Shown: one piece after another, positions 17,262 to 28,438 of the stretch | Numbering within the stretch: the stretch's first letter is position 1 | Layout of the letters: every line of letters begins with the position of its first letter | NCBI RefSeq assembly: GCF_000614125.1 | Contig: NZ_BAKJ01000031.1 | Span: 1 to 58,483 of the forward strand | Length of the DNA: 58,483 nucleotides | Direction: 5' to 3' | DNA from: Bacteroides rodentium JCM 16496 | GTDB taxonomy: Bacteria > Bacteroidota > Bacteroidia > Bacteroidales > Bacteroidaceae | Notes under the pieces: generated by a model | What the model saw: the letters and a program-made list of their open reading frames with translations, nothing else | Told to the model about the DNA's origin: nothing | Database searches by the model: none | Made by a program: the position numbers and the translations under genes

Positions 17262-19170
17262 TTATAAGTTCATGGGATGGGTAAACATAAACCGCGCTCC
17301 ATCCGTATAGGCAGGATCTATCCAAATCTCGCCGCCCCACTTCTCGACGGTCAGCTTACAGATGGACAAGCCCAAGCCGGTTCCCTGCACATATTCGTTC
17401 AGCTTCTCGAAACGTTCGAACACCCGTTTCTGCTTGTCCAACGGAATGCCGCAACCGGTGTCAGTCACCGAAAATACAGCAACATTCCCCGCCGTATCCA
17501 GCTCCAGCTTCAAGGTTATCGTACCTTCCTTTGTAAACTTGTCCGCATTGGAAAGCAGATTTATCACAACCTGCTGTAAACGCTGCACATCCGTCCGCAT
17601 CTCCACTACCTCACGTTCACACTCAAATAAAAATTGGTTGGTCGACCTTCGTGCCTGGGCTACGGAAGCTACTACCTGCTGGCATATCTGCACTACATTG
17701 CAGCTCTCCAAAGAAAGGATGACGCGGTCGGTCTCCAAACGGGACACATCCAATATGTCATTAATCAACCGAAGCAGCAAATCAGAGTTGGTCCTGATAA
17801 TCTCGAAATAGCCACGCTGTTCTTCTTCCGAGGCTCCTCCGGCAGACAGCACGTCCGAGAAGCCCACAATCGCATTCAATGGAGTACGGATTTCGTGGCT
17901 CATATTGGCAAGGAAAGCACTCTTCAGGCGGCTGGATTCTTCGGCACGGTCCTTTGCTTCGCGCAAAGCACCTTCGGATACCTCCAGTTCATCCTTCAAC
18001 TTCTTTGTATGATAATAAAAATAAAGGGAAACGAACAAACCGACAAACAGCACCAATAGAACAGCACCGACAAACCAGATATGATACTTGTACTGTTCGT
18101 AGAAAGAAGGGGGTACGTTCAGCATCTTTACCGGCTGCGAAAGGCCGGCGATATTCAGTTTCTTTTCTTTCACAAGTTTGCCGTCCAGTATGGTCTCATT
18201 AGGAATGATTTCCATATGGGTCTCACCATCCTGCGGGGTGGTCAGCAGGCGGTAGGCCTGTCTTGCCATCTCCTTGCCCAAAGCACGGTAGGCAGGAACA
18301 ACACCTGCCACAGCCCAATATCCCAAGCCTACGGAACTGAGCGAGAAAGTGGGCAAAGTGGGAGTTGCTTCCATCATGCGTAGGTTGCATTCCGCATGAA
18401 GTAACCATCATTCATATCCACACGCCATGTCCCCATCAATATAGCTGTATTTTCCGGTAACTCATGCAATCTGTCACAAATGGTATATATGGTATTGACG
18501 CGTCCGTCCAGCAGAATCAGGTTTAGTTCGGGAAACTTCTGCATCTCCTTCACTACATAAGCCTGCATGGCAACGCCGCCATAACTGTTGTCTGAGACAA
18601 AAGCAATATTCTTGGTTCCGGGATACATCTGCTTTATCATGTTGATGTTGGCCTCCACATCATACTCATAAACGAAGCCGGCCTTGATAGGCGAACAGGG
18701 GAAATCCGTGAAGAAGTCGACGGATTCGGGCATCCAGGTCGTCAGGTCAACGGTATCACCCGGCAGCAATATGGCGTTACGGCTGGACAATGCACTTACG
18801 ACCGGAGTATTGCCACGTATGGAGTCGGGCAGAGAAAGATAGGCTGCCCAGCTTCCTGCCCTATAAGTACAATCAGCGCCGGACTTTTATTACCTTGATA
18901 TTTAGCCAGCAGCTCAGCCATTCTCCTCTCCCAAAGAGGGGATTCGGAAAAACTCTTGCAGTTCATGTTTTCCAATGCGATGGTGTTTGTCCCGCCCAGG
19001 CGTTGGAACTCCTCCATAAAGTCGGAGATGTTGCCGGAAGTACGGCCGGCATCCGGGTTATAGGAACTGATAATCAGTACCGGATGCTCTCCCGTAATAG
19101 AAAAAGCGGGCAAAAGGCAACAGAAAAGTGCTACCATGCACGGCAATATTGTACGATATATATACTTCAA
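17262..19170 (-). CDS. sensor histidine kinase with binding-protein-like sensor (two frameshifts)
   Basis: Membrane histidine kinase of about 636 residues. It has an N-terminal signal peptide, then a periplasmic region of about 310 residues resembling ABC-transporter substrate-binding proteins (VLIISSYNPDAGRTSGNI, IAFVSDNSYGGVAMQ). A transmembrane helix follows (FVGAVLLVLFVGLFVSLYFYY), then HisKA with the phosphoacceptor in NMSHEIRTPLNAIVGF, and a HATPase with DTGCGIPLDK and GTGLGLSI. There is no receiver domain. The frame breaks near 18855 (TT read as T) and 18378 (CC read as C on the coding strand). Adding the two bases closes it exactly. The 5'-nucleotidase follows 26 bases downstream. No response regulator is adjacent. 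Confidence 0.88.
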
Positions 19171-19204
19171 TTGATTGATTCTTTTAATTGCTCCATAGCT
19201 GTGA

Positions 19205-19212
19205 CAAATATA
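19205..19212 (-). promoter_or_regulatory. -7 element for the sensor kinase
   Basis: On the minus strand this reads TATATTTG, 35 bases ahead of the kinase start. It faces the tex promoter 44 bases away, so the two promoters are back to back. Confidence 0.45.
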
Positions 19213-19255
19213 GATAAAAGTTGGAACCTAAAGAAAAAACAACAATTGTTTTTTG

Positions 19256-19263
19256 TACTTTTG
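19256..19263 (+). promoter_or_regulatory. -7 element for tex
   Basis: TACTTTTG matches TAnnTTTG. Transcription starting about 7 bases on would exclude the upstream TTG start at 19221 and nearly exclude the ATG at 19278, which supports the ATG at 19290 as the tex start. Confidence 0.45.
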
Positions 19264-19289
19264 GCGCCTATTATAAAATGAGATACAAA

Positions 19290-21425
19290 ATGACACAAGA
19301 TTTCCACTGCATGATATCTGCCGCCCTCGGCATATCAGAGAAACAAATAGCACAGACCCTCGGACTGCTGAACGATGGCGCCACCATTCCTTTCATCAGC
19401 CGCTACCGAAAGGAAGTGACGGGAGGACTGGACGAAGTGCAGATTGAGGCTATCCAGACGCAATATGAGAAACTGAGCGAAACCGCCAAGCGCAAAGAAA
19501 CCATTCTCAGCACCATTCAAGAACAAGGCAAACTGACTGCCGAACTTCAGAAACGCATCGAGGAGACTTGGGACAATACCATACTGGAGGATATCTACCT
19601 CCCCTACAAGCCCAAACGGAAAACACGTGCCGAGGCAGCCCGTCAAAAAGGACTGGAACCCCTTGCCACCCTGCTGATGCTGCAACGTGAGCCTCACCCG
19701 GAGGTACGTGCCGCAGGCTATGTGAAAGGCGAGGTGAAGAACGTGGAAGATGCACTGAAAGGTGCCCGTGACATCATAGCCGAGCACGTGAGCGAGGACG
19801 AACGTGCCCGAAACAGCGTACGGAACGCATTTGCCCGCCAAGGCATACTGACCGCCAAGGTGGTGAAAGGCAAGGAGGAAGAAGCTGCCAAATACCGCGA
19901 CTATTTCGACTGCTCCGAACCGTTGAAGCGATGCAGCTCCCACCGCTTGCTCGCCATCCGGCGCGCCGAAGCGGAAGGTCTGCTGAAAGTCAGCATCAGC
20001 CCGGACGATGAGGAGTGCGTGGAACGGCTGGAACGCCAATTCGTGCGGAGCAGCAACGCCTGCGGACAGCAAGTGACGGAAGCCGTGCAGGATTCCTACA
20101 AACGCCTATTGAAGCCATCCATAGAGACGGAATTTGCCACGCAAAGCAAAGAGCGTGCCGATGAGGAAGCCATCAAGGTATTTGCAGAAAACCTCCGTCA
20201 GTTGTTGCTGGCTTCACCACTGGGGCAAAAGCGTGTGATGGGTATAGACCCCGGATTTCGTACGGGTTGTAAAGTTGTGTGTCTCGATGCACAAGGAAAT
20301 CTGCTCCACAATGAGAACATCTACCCCCACCCTCCGGTCAGCAAGCAGAAAGAGGCATTTGCCAAGCTGCAAATGATGATAGAGTCTTATAAGATAGATG
20401 CCGTAGCCATAGGTAACGGAACAGCCAGCCGCGAGACGGAGGAGTTCCTGAAACATCAGCGCTTCAGCCGCGACATACAGATATTCATTGTCAGCGAGCA
20501 GGGAGCTTCCATCTATTCGGCCTCTAAAATTGCACGGGACGAGTTTCCCGACTACGACGTCACCGTACGCGGTGCCGTGTCCATAGGCAGACGACTGATG
20601 GACCCGCTGGCAGAGTTGGTAAAGATTGACCCGAAATCTATTGGTGTGGGGCAGTACCAGCATGATGTGGACCAAACCAAGCTGAAAAAATCACTGGACC
20701 AGACCGTAGAAAACTGTGTAAACCTGGTAGGTGTCAACCTGAACACCGCAAGCAGCCATCTGCTGACCTACATCTCGGGATTGGGTCCGCAACTGGCACA
20801 GAACATTGTGAACTATCGTGCCGAAAACGGTGCCTTCACCTCGCGCAAGGAACTGATGAAAGTGCCGCGCATGGGTGCCAAGGCGTTTGAGCAATGTGCC
20901 GGCTTCCTACGTATTCCGCAGGCAAAGAACCCGCTGGACAACACTGCCGTGCACCCGGAAAGCTATTGCATCGTAGAACAGATGGCAAAGGACTTGGGTT
21001 GCAGCGTAGCCGAGCTGATAGCCAGCCGGGAGCTGCGTCTGAAGATTAGTCCGGAACGCTACCTCTCCCCCACCGTGGGCATGCCGACACTGAAAGACAT
21101 CCTGCAAGAGCTGGACAAGCCCGGACGTGACCCGCGCGGACCGATAAAGATATTTGAATTCGACAAGAACGTGCGCACCATCAACGACCTGCGCGAAGGC
21201 ATGGAACTGCCCGGCATTGTAGGAAACATCACCAACTTCGGCGCATTTGTCGATATAGGCATCAAGGAAAACGGACTGGTACACCTCTCCCAACTTGCCG
21301 ACCGGTTCATATCAGACCCCAATGAAGTGGTGTCCATTCACCAACATATACGCGTAAAGGTACTCAGCATAGATATGGACCGGAAACGCATACAGCTGAC
21401 AATGAAAGGAGTGGAACAGAATTAA
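19290..21425 (+). CDS. tex: Tex-like S1 RNA-binding accessory protein
   Basis: Cytoplasmic nucleic-acid-binding protein of about 711 residues, homologous to the transcription accessory protein Tex/Spt6 core. Domains in order: helical N-terminal Tex region (ALGISEKQIAQTLGLLNDGATIPFISRYRKE), a YqgF/RNase H-like domain from GIDPGFRTGCKVVCLD, a helix-hairpin-helix pair (GLGPQLAQNIVNYRAENG), and a C-terminal S1 domain (GNITNFGAFVDIGIKENGLVH). The start at 19290 follows from the promoter position. The stop lies at the first unit of the heptamer repeat array. Confidence 0.95.
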   Translation: MTQDFHCMISAALGISEKQIAQTLGLLNDGATIPFISRYRKEVTGGLDEVQIEAIQTQYEKLSETAKRKETILSTIQEQGKLTAELQKRIEETWDNTILEDIYLPYKPKRKTRAEAARQKGLEPLATLLMLQREPHPEVRAAGYVKGEVKNVEDALKGARDIIAEHVSEDERARNSVRNAFARQGILTAKVVKGKEEEAAKYRDYFDCSEPLKRCSSHRLLAIRRAEAEGLLKVSISPDDEECVERLERQFVRSSNACGQQVTEAVQDSYKRLLKPSIETEFATQSKERADEEAIKVFAENLRQLLLASPLGQKRVMGIDPGFRTGCKVVCLDAQGNLLHNENIYPHPPVSKQKEAFAKLQMMIESYKIDAVAIGNGTASRETEEFLKHQRFSRDIQIFIVSEQGASIYSASKIARDEFPDYDVTVRGAVSIGRRLMDPLAELVKIDPKSIGVGQYQHDVDQTKLKKSLDQTVENCVNLVGVNLNTASSHLLTYISGLGPQLAQNIVNYRAENGAFTSRKELMKVPRMGAKAFEQCAGFLRIPQAKNPLDNTAVHPESYCIVEQMAKDLGCSVAELIASRELRLKISPERYLSPTVGMPTLKDILQELDKPGRDPRGPIKIFEFDKNVRTINDLREGMELPGIVGNITNFGAFVDIGIKENGLVHLSQLADRFISDPNEVVSIHQHIRVKVLSIDMDRKRIQLTMKGVEQN

Positions 21426-21517
21426 GGATTAAGGATTAAGGATTAAGGATTAAGGATTAAGGATTAAGGATTAGGGATTAATGGTTTCCGTATTAATCCT
21501 TAATCCCTAATCCCTTA
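21422..21517. repeat. ATTAAGG tandem heptamers plus inverted copy
   Basis: About eight near-perfect tandem ATTAAGG units run from the tex stop codon to 21481. A reverse-complement stretch (TTAATCCTTAATCCC and more) follows at 21493-21517. The two arms could fold into a long hairpin between convergent genes. The right arm is translated as the last residues (GLGIKD) of the CAAX protease read on the minus strand. Similar units occur at 7551-7589. Confidence 0.8.
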
Positions 21518-22388
21518 TAATAGTGTCTTAAGATAATTACTGTACCAAGCACTAAAAGTAGTGAACACAGAATGGAGCCTTCGAACCCGAAAGTTCCTCC
21601 ATTTATCAGATTTTCTTCCGGAAAGTGAAGAATCAGCAGATTCTCATTGCTGAATTCGTTTCCACTGACTTTATATCCCAAAACAGAACCTTGAATCCAG
21701 TTCCAGAACCAATGCAAGGCAATGGGGAAACAGAGGTTGCGCGTGTATATATAGGAAGCTCCCAAGAAACAACCCGCCAGCATGATATTCAAAAACGGGA
21801 CAAAGGCAAAGCTGGGATTGAAAAGATGCATCAACGAAAACAACACCGCAGAGATAAGCAATGCCACAAACCTATTGATGCCTCTATCCAGCATACGCCC
21901 TAAAATGAAACCGCGTCCAATAACTTCTTCCGTAACTGCCACTAAAAAATAAAGCAAAAGACTTGCCAACAACGAAATGGGAGAAAACAAGACCCCTGCC
22001 ACTTCCACAGCCCCCAACAATAAAGACAAGCCAAAACCAACTGCATACAAGAACACGACAAACAAAGCCCCGTTCAGCAGGCTTCTGCCCATCCCTTCAA
22101 AGACAAGCCCAAGCCCGAAAAAGGAAGCTTCCTGAAGCCCAGCACCATACAAGCGGCAACAAGTCCACTGGCCAACATCAAGACTTCATTCAGTATCAAA
22201 AAATAGATATTTGTTTCACTCACCTCCGTTTTTAATTCCGGAAAAGCAATCGCAAAAGGTATGGCAAACAAAAACAGAAAAATCATAAAAAGTACAGTAA
22301 ACAGTACTATATCAACGAATGCCAGCCAAATACGTTTTGCTTTACTCACAGCAACACACTCTTCCTTCACAGTTTCTTCCGTCTCCAT
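21493..22388 (-). CDS. CAAX-type membrane intramembrane protease (one-base frameshift)
   Basis: About 298 residues, with multiple hydrophobic helices. The CPBP (Abi/Rce1) motifs are present: EEVIGRGFILGRML with the EExxxR pair, then SLMHLFNP (FxxxH-type His) and IALHWFWNWIQG. Some members process peptides or protect against bacteriocins; the substrate here is unknown. The frame breaks near 22105: adding one A to the coding strand joins LSLKG to MGRSLLNG. A TTG opens the frame at 22418, but it overlaps the -7 element, so the ATG at 22388 is preferred. The C-terminal residues are encoded by the heptamer repeat. Confidence 0.88.
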
Positions 22389-22415
22389 TTGTATCTCATT
22401 TTGATTAATATCCGA

Positions 22416-22423
22416 CAAAAATA
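22416..22423 (-). promoter_or_regulatory. -7 element for the CAAX protease gene
   Basis: On the minus strand this reads TATTTTTG, 27 bases ahead of the ATG at 22388. It overlaps the upstream TTG, which rules that codon out as the main start. Confidence 0.45.
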
Positions 22424-22467
22424 ATAATAAAAAGAAAAAACTTCATGTATTCCTGCCGGTTTCTTCT

Positions 22468-22475
22468 TATATTTG
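22468..22475 (+). promoter_or_regulatory. -7 element for the leucine-rich-repeat gene
   Basis: TATATTTG matches TAnnTTTG and lies 25 bases before the ATG at 22501. No -33 TTTG is obvious. Confidence 0.45.
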
Positions 22476-22500
22476 AAAAATCAATCTGGAATCGACAAAC

Positions 22501-23550
22501 ATGAAACTAAGAAAAATACTTTTAGCCGTTGCCGGACTGGCGTTAATGCTGAATGCCTCGGCACAAAAATCAAAAAATACTACGTAGCCAAACCCGGTAC
22601 CCTGGTGGAACTGATGACAGAAGCGGAAGCCAATGAAATCACTCAACTGACCCTGCAGGGCAGGCTGAATGCCGTAGATTTCAGGCATCTACGGGATGAA
22701 TTCAAAAACCTGCAACTGCTGGACATCTCAAATGCCTCCATCAGCATGTATGCAGGCAAGAACGGGACGTATCCAAACCGTTTTTATGTATATCCTGCCA
22801 ATTGCATTCCGGCATATGCCTTCTGCAAGCAAATGGACGACAGCACATTTGTAGGTAAGGAAACGCTGACCAGGATTATCCTTTCCGACAAGACCAAGAA
22901 CATCGAAGATGCTGCCTTTAAAGGATGCAAAAATCTCAAGATATGCCAGATACGGAAGAAAACGGCTCCCAACCTGTTGTCCGAAGCATTGGCCGATAGC
23001 GTTACAGCCATATTCGTTCCATTGGGATGCAGTGACTCCTATCGTATCAAAAAGAAATGGGAGACCTTTGCGTTCATCGAAGGAGAGCCACTGACAGTAA
23101 ATGTGCAGATTGGCAAAATGAGCAGCCTTGCCAGCGAACTGTTAAGAGCCGGATTTCAGCCCAAAGACGTCAACTTCCTGACCGTTGAAGGCAAAATGGA
23201 CGAAGCCGACTTCACCCTGATACGCGACTATATGCCCAATCTGGTTTCCATCGACATGACCAACAGTGATGCCACTGCCATCCCCGACTACACCTTCACC
23301 CAAAAGAAGTATCTGCTGAACGTACGACTCCCGCAAGCTTAAAAGCATCGGACAGCGTGCATTCAGCGGCTGCGGTCGTTTGTGCGGCACGCTGGTGCTT
23401 CCTGCCAGTGTAACCGCCATTGAGTACGGAGCTTTTATAGGATGCGACAACCTGCGCCATGTGCTTGCCACGGGCAACAAGATTACCACGCTGGGAGACA
23501 ACCTTTTCGGAGACAGCAAAGGCATCATCGTCTATAAGGACAAGCAGTAG
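22501..23550 (+). CDS. BspA-like leucine-rich-repeat secreted protein (three frameshifts)
   Basis: About 350 residues. The ATG at 22501 gives a clean signal peptide (MKLRKILLAVAGLALMLNASAQ). The body holds BspA-type (LRR_5) repeats of the form ...IPAYAFCKQM, ...NIEDAAFKGCKNLK and SIGQRAFSGCGRL..., i.e. a repeating I-x-x-x-A-F-x-x-C pattern, which builds a surface ligand-binding solenoid. Three single-base deletions are needed: one A after residue 24 (A-run near 22573), and two C near 23330-23338. With them the frame runs exactly to the TAG at 23550. It is probably secreted or surface-exposed; the ligand is unknown. Confidence 0.85.
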
Positions 23551-23587
23551 GATTGTACACTTTTTTCAACGTATCAAGAAAAAACAG

Positions 23588-23626
23588 AAATCCCCCTCCA
23601 GAAGTAGTTCTGAGAGGGGGATTACT
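23588..23626. terminator. terminator between convergent genes
   Basis: AAATCCCCCTC pairs with GAGGGGGATT around a 15-base loop, followed by ACTGTTTT. It lies 38 bases after the leucine-rich-repeat gene and before the 3' end of the ABC-F gene. Confidence 0.65.
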
Positions 23627-23627
23627 G

Positions 23628-23707
23628 TTTTAGTAAATCTTGTCCGACGATTTACTAAATCTCCGGGAACGATTTAGTAAATCGTCAGAAAAGTTTTAGT
23701 AAAACGT
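23628..23707. repeat. four phased TTTAGTAAATC palindromes
   Basis: Four copies of a short palindrome around (G)ATTTAGTAAATC lie at about 23628-23640, 23649-23662, 23671-23686 and 23694-23707. Their centres are 21-23 bases apart, close to two helical turns. They are in a convergent intergenic gap, not upstream of any gene start. Confidence 0.65.
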
Positions 23708-23754
23708 CCGGAAGCCTCGGGAAGGGATTATTATTTGTCAAGAACATCTACCTT

Positions 23755-25385
<1,631 letters not shown>

Positions 25386-25577
25386 TTATTTATTTACAAT
25401 TTACTATTTAATACCTATTAGTCTGCGAATTGCGAGTGCAAAGATAGTGCAAATTGAACGTAAAACTTTCATGCTTGCATGAAAAAGTTTTGCTGAGATG
25501 CCGCCTATCTTATTCAAAGATAGTTATTTTTCCATGAATAGACACAAAGAAGCGCTGTCAATCTGGCATAAAAGTAT

Positions 25578-25585
25578 TACCTTTG
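25578..25585 (+). promoter_or_regulatory. -7 element for grpE-dnaJ
   Basis: TACCTTTG matches TAnnTTTG, 83 bases before the grpE ATG. The rest of the 298-base gap from 25371 shows AT-rich sequence without other recognisable sites; no CIRCE-type heat-shock inverted repeat was found. Confidence 0.45.
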
Positions 25586-25667
25586 CTGCGTTTTCGGCAA
25601 AAACATCCGTTTTGGCAAAGTTTTTGCTGGGGCACTGATATCGTATTAACTTAAACCCTTAACAGCA

Positions 25668-26300
25668 ATGAAAGCAAAATCATTTTACAAGAATAATAAG
25701 CATAACAATATGAATCCGAAAGAAAAAGAAAACAACCAGGAAGAAGAGCTGAAAACTCAGGCTGCTCCTAACGAATGTGACGAAGAAACCGTAGGACAAG
25801 AAGCTTCACAAGAAAACGAAGCTCCCCTGACAGAAGAAGAAAAGCTTGCCCAGGAACTGGAAAAGGCAAATGAACAGATTGAAGAGCAGAAAGACAAATA
25901 TCTGCGCTTGTCTGCCGAGTTTGACAATTACCGCAAACGTACCATGAAGGAGAAGGCAGAACTCATCCTGAACGGTGGTGAAAAGAGTATCAGCAGTATC
26001 CTACCCATTGTGGATGACTTTGAACGCGCCCTCAAAAACATGGAGACAGCTACCGATGTAGCTGCCGTAAAAGAAGGTGTGGAACTTATCTACAACAAGT
26101 TCATGTCTGTACTGGGACAAAACGGCGTTAAGGTAATAGAGACAAAGGAACAACCGCTCGATACAGACTATCACGAAGCCATCGCCGTGATTCCGGCACC
26201 CAATGAAGCACTGAAAGGCAAAATTCTGGACTGCGTACAAACCGGTTACATCCTAAACGACAAAGTGATCCGTCATGCCAAAGTGGTAGTCGGAGAATAA
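25668..26300 (+). CDS. grpE: nucleotide exchange factor GrpE
   Basis: Co-chaperone that releases ADP from DnaK; works as a dimer in the cytoplasm. It is 210 residues with an acidic, disordered N-terminus (residues 15-60). A long coiled-coil helix follows (KLAQELEKANEQIEEQKDKYLRLSAEFDNYRKR), then the conserved VDDFERAL and a C-terminal beta-wing ending in VRTGY-like VQTGYILNDKVIRHAKVVV. The ATG at 25710 (MNPKEKENN) is an alternative start. It is 11 bases ahead of dnaJ, a normal co-chaperone operon. Confidence 0.96.
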   Translation: MKAKSFYKNNKHNNMNPKEKENNQEEELKTQAAPNECDEETVGQEASQENEAPLTEEEKLAQELEKANEQIEEQKDKYLRLSAEFDNYRKRTMKEKAELILNGGEKSISSILPIVDDFERALKNMETATDVAAVKEGVELIYNKFMSVLGQNGVKVIETKEQPLDTDYHEAIAVIPAPNEALKGKILDCVQTGYILNDKVIRHAKVVVGE

Positions 26301-26311
26301 CATAAAACTGT

Positions 26312-27484
26312 ATGGAAAAAAGAGATTACTACGAAGTATTGGAAGTCGAAAAGACAGCAACGGTAGAAGAAATAAAGAAAGCCTATCGCAAGAAAGCCAT
26401 CCAATATCATCCGGACAAGAATCCGGGCGACAAAACAGCCGAAGAGAAATTCAAGGAAGCGGCAGAAGCATACGACGTACTAAGCAATCCGGACAAGCGT
26501 GCCCGCTACGATCAGTTCGGTCATGCCGGACTGGGTGGCGCTGCCGGTAATGGCGGTCCGTTCGGCGGTTTCAGCGGAGGTATGTCCATGGACGACATCT
26601 TCTCCATGTTCGGTGATATCTTTGGCGGACACAGTGGAGGTTTCGGCGGTTTTGGAGGTTTCGGCGGAGGCGGTGGAGCACAACAACAACGCCGTTACCG
26701 TGGTTCGGACCTGCGTGTCAAGGTGAAACTGAACCTCAAGGAAATCTCTACCGGTGTGGAAAAGAAATTCAAACTGAAGAAATACGTACCTTGTACCCAC
26801 TGTCATGGCACTGGAGCCGAAGGCGACGGTGGTTCAGAGACTTGTCCGACTTGTAACGGCAGCGGTACAGTAATCCGTAACCAGCAGACCATACTCGGCA
26901 CCATGCAAACAAGAGCCACCTGCCCGACGTGTGGCGGTGAGGGCAAAATCATCAAGAACAAGTGTAAGGAGTGTGCCGGTGAAGGTATTGTATACGGTGA
27001 AGAAGTAGTAACCGTAAAAATCCCGAAAGGCGTTGCAGAAGGTATGCAACTCTCTATGGGAGGAAAAGGAAACGCTGGCAAGCACAACGGCGTGCCGGGA
27101 GACCTGCTGATTCTTGTAGAGGAAGAGCAAGACCCGAACTTGATACGCGATGAAAACGACTTGATTTACAACCTGCTCCTCAGCTTCCCGACAGCAGCCT
27201 TGGGTGGTGCGGTAGAAATTCCCACGATTGACGGAAAGGTGAAAGTAAAAATTGACTCAGGTACGCAACCGGGAAAAGTACTCCGCCTGCGTGGCAAAGG
27301 TTTGCCGAACGTAAACGGATACGGCACGGGAGACTTGCTGGTAAATGTCAGCGTATACGTGCCCGAAACACTGAGCAAGGATGAGAAGAAGGCGCTGGAG
27401 GAAATGGAAACATCGGACAACTTCAAGCCGAACACTTCGATTAAGGAGAAGATATTCAAGAAATTCAAAAGTCTGTTTGACTGA
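26312..27484 (+). CDS. dnaJ: chaperone DnaJ
   Basis: Hsp40 co-chaperone delivering substrates to DnaK. It is 390 residues: a J-domain at residues 1-70 with the HPD tripeptide in QYHPDKNPG, and a Gly/Phe-rich linker at about 76-135 ([13 protein letters not shown]). Four CxxCxGxG zinc motifs follow ([32 protein letters not shown]) at about 155-230, then the C-terminal substrate-binding domains. It follows grpE in an operon and is closed by a strong hairpin. Confidence 0.97.
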   Translation: MEKRDYYEVLEVEKTATVEEIKKAYRKKAIQYHPDKNPGDKTAEEKFKEAAEAYDVLSNPDKRARYDQFGHAGLGGAAGNGGPFGGFSGGMSMDDIFSMFGDIFGGHSGGFGGFGGFGGGGGAQQQRRYRGSDLRVKVKLNLKEISTGVEKKFKLKKYVPCTHCHGTGAEGDGGSETCPTCNGSGTVIRNQQTILGTMQTRATCPTCGGEGKIIKNKCKECAGEGIVYGEEVVTVKIPKGVAEGMQLSMGGKGNAGKHNGVPGDLLILVEEEQDPNLIRDENDLIYNLLLSFPTAALGGAVEIPTIDGKVKVKIDSGTQPGKVLRLRGKGLPNVNGYGTGDLLVNVSVYVPETLSKDEKKALEEMETSDNFKPNTSIKEKIFKKFKSLFD

Positions 27485-27500
27485 TAATATGGTACATAAA

Positions 27501-27545
27501 GAAGCCTCCCGGTATACAATAAAAATATCGGGAGGCTTTCTTGTT
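27501..27545. terminator. terminator after dnaJ
   Basis: GAAGCCTCCCGGTA pairs with TATCGGGAGGCTTTC around an 11-base A-rich loop, and the right arm is followed by TTGTT. It lies between convergent transcripts and could serve both strands. Confidence 0.8.
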
Positions 27546-27588
27546 ATCTGATTGGAGATACTCTGAAAATGTTATAAAAAAGCCGACA

Positions 27589-28332
27589 TCATTTCAAATG
27601 AATTTTGTATGTCAACCCTCCACTGAAATATTTCATCCTCTGCATTTCCACCTGCACATGCAAATGCTTAAAAAGCAGATAAGTGGCTCCCAGAGCAAAG
27701 TCTTTGGAATCATACTCCGCTATCATCCTCAATTGGGGATGAAAAGATGGGTTATAAGTAATACCGGCAGCCACTCCATTCAACTTATAGTCTCTACGCT
27801 TATTATAAAGATAAGAAAGGTGTACTCCGATTTCTTCTTTTCCAAGAGGAATATGTTTGGTAGCAGCAATATAGAAACGGCTGTAATAACCATTCCCTTC
27901 CGTCGGAGCCAGTTCACTGTTTGTTGAAGTAAAAGGGTCGGAAGTCCCAATCACTACAGCTGGCATGTATTTCCAAAACTGCCCTTCTTTCAAAGCCCTT
28001 AACCGAAGCGAGAAGTACCTGTCCTGATTTGTAAAGCCGCTATATCCGTATGGCTTCAAGCCTAGTGCTTCCGCTTTGAAAAGCGTACATGTATAGGCAA
28101 CCTCCATCCACGGGAATATCGTCACGTTCAGAAAATAATTGTATGTATGATAATACCAAGTAGGAGGAGTCAGTTCCTTGTTCAGGAAGTTTCCGCCAAT
28201 CATAAGGGTTTTGTCACGCTGCATTTCAGCAGATGGCGCATGCAACAGCCCCGTCGTACCATACGTAAGCTGGGCAGCAATTGGAAACGACACACAGCAA
28301 AACAGAACAAACAGATATAGCTTATATTTCAT
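27589..28332 (-). CDS. YjbH-type outer-membrane protein, short half (locus B)
   Basis: About 247 residues; signal peptide ending near VSFPIAAQ. It is paralogous to the protein at 6847-7541: TYGTTGLLHAPSAEMQRD matches SMGNTGLLNIPTADMQKT, then TARLRPLKEG-like SLRLRALKEG, and MIAEYDSKDFALGA matches FMAEYDSEGFNVGA. It is a predicted outer-membrane beta-barrel of the YjbH family. A TTG opens the frame at 28350, but the ATG at 28332 starts the signal peptide. It lies after a terminator downstream of ompA, without an evident promoter of its own. Confidence 0.75.
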   Translation of the reverse strand: MKYKLYLFVLFCCVSFPIAAQLTYGTTGLLHAPSAEMQRDKTLMIGGNFLNKELTPPTWYYHTYNYFLNVTIFPWMEVAYTCTLFKAEALGLKPYGYSGFTNQDRYFSLRLRALKEGQFWKYMPAVVIGTSDPFTSTNSELAPTEGNGYYSRFYIAATKHIPLGKEEIGVHLSYLYNKRRDYKLNGVAAGITYNPSFHPQLRMIAEYDSKDFALGATYLLFKHLHVQVEMQRMKYFSGGLTYKIHLK

Positions 28333-28381
28333 TATTACAGACAACTTCAATCAAGGGATTCCTACTATAGAATCATCAAAA

Positions 28382-28410
28382 AGAAGGCGTCTGATATTCA
28401 GACGCCTTCT
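28382..28410 (-). terminator. terminator after the ompA-type gene
   Basis: A perfect hairpin, AGAAGGCGTCTGA with TCAGACGCCTTCT, is followed on the minus strand by TTTTTGATG. It separates ompA from the short YjbH gene on the same strand. Confidence 0.85.
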
Positions 28411-28438
28411 CTAGAGTCTCTATTTAAGACAAAAAGGA

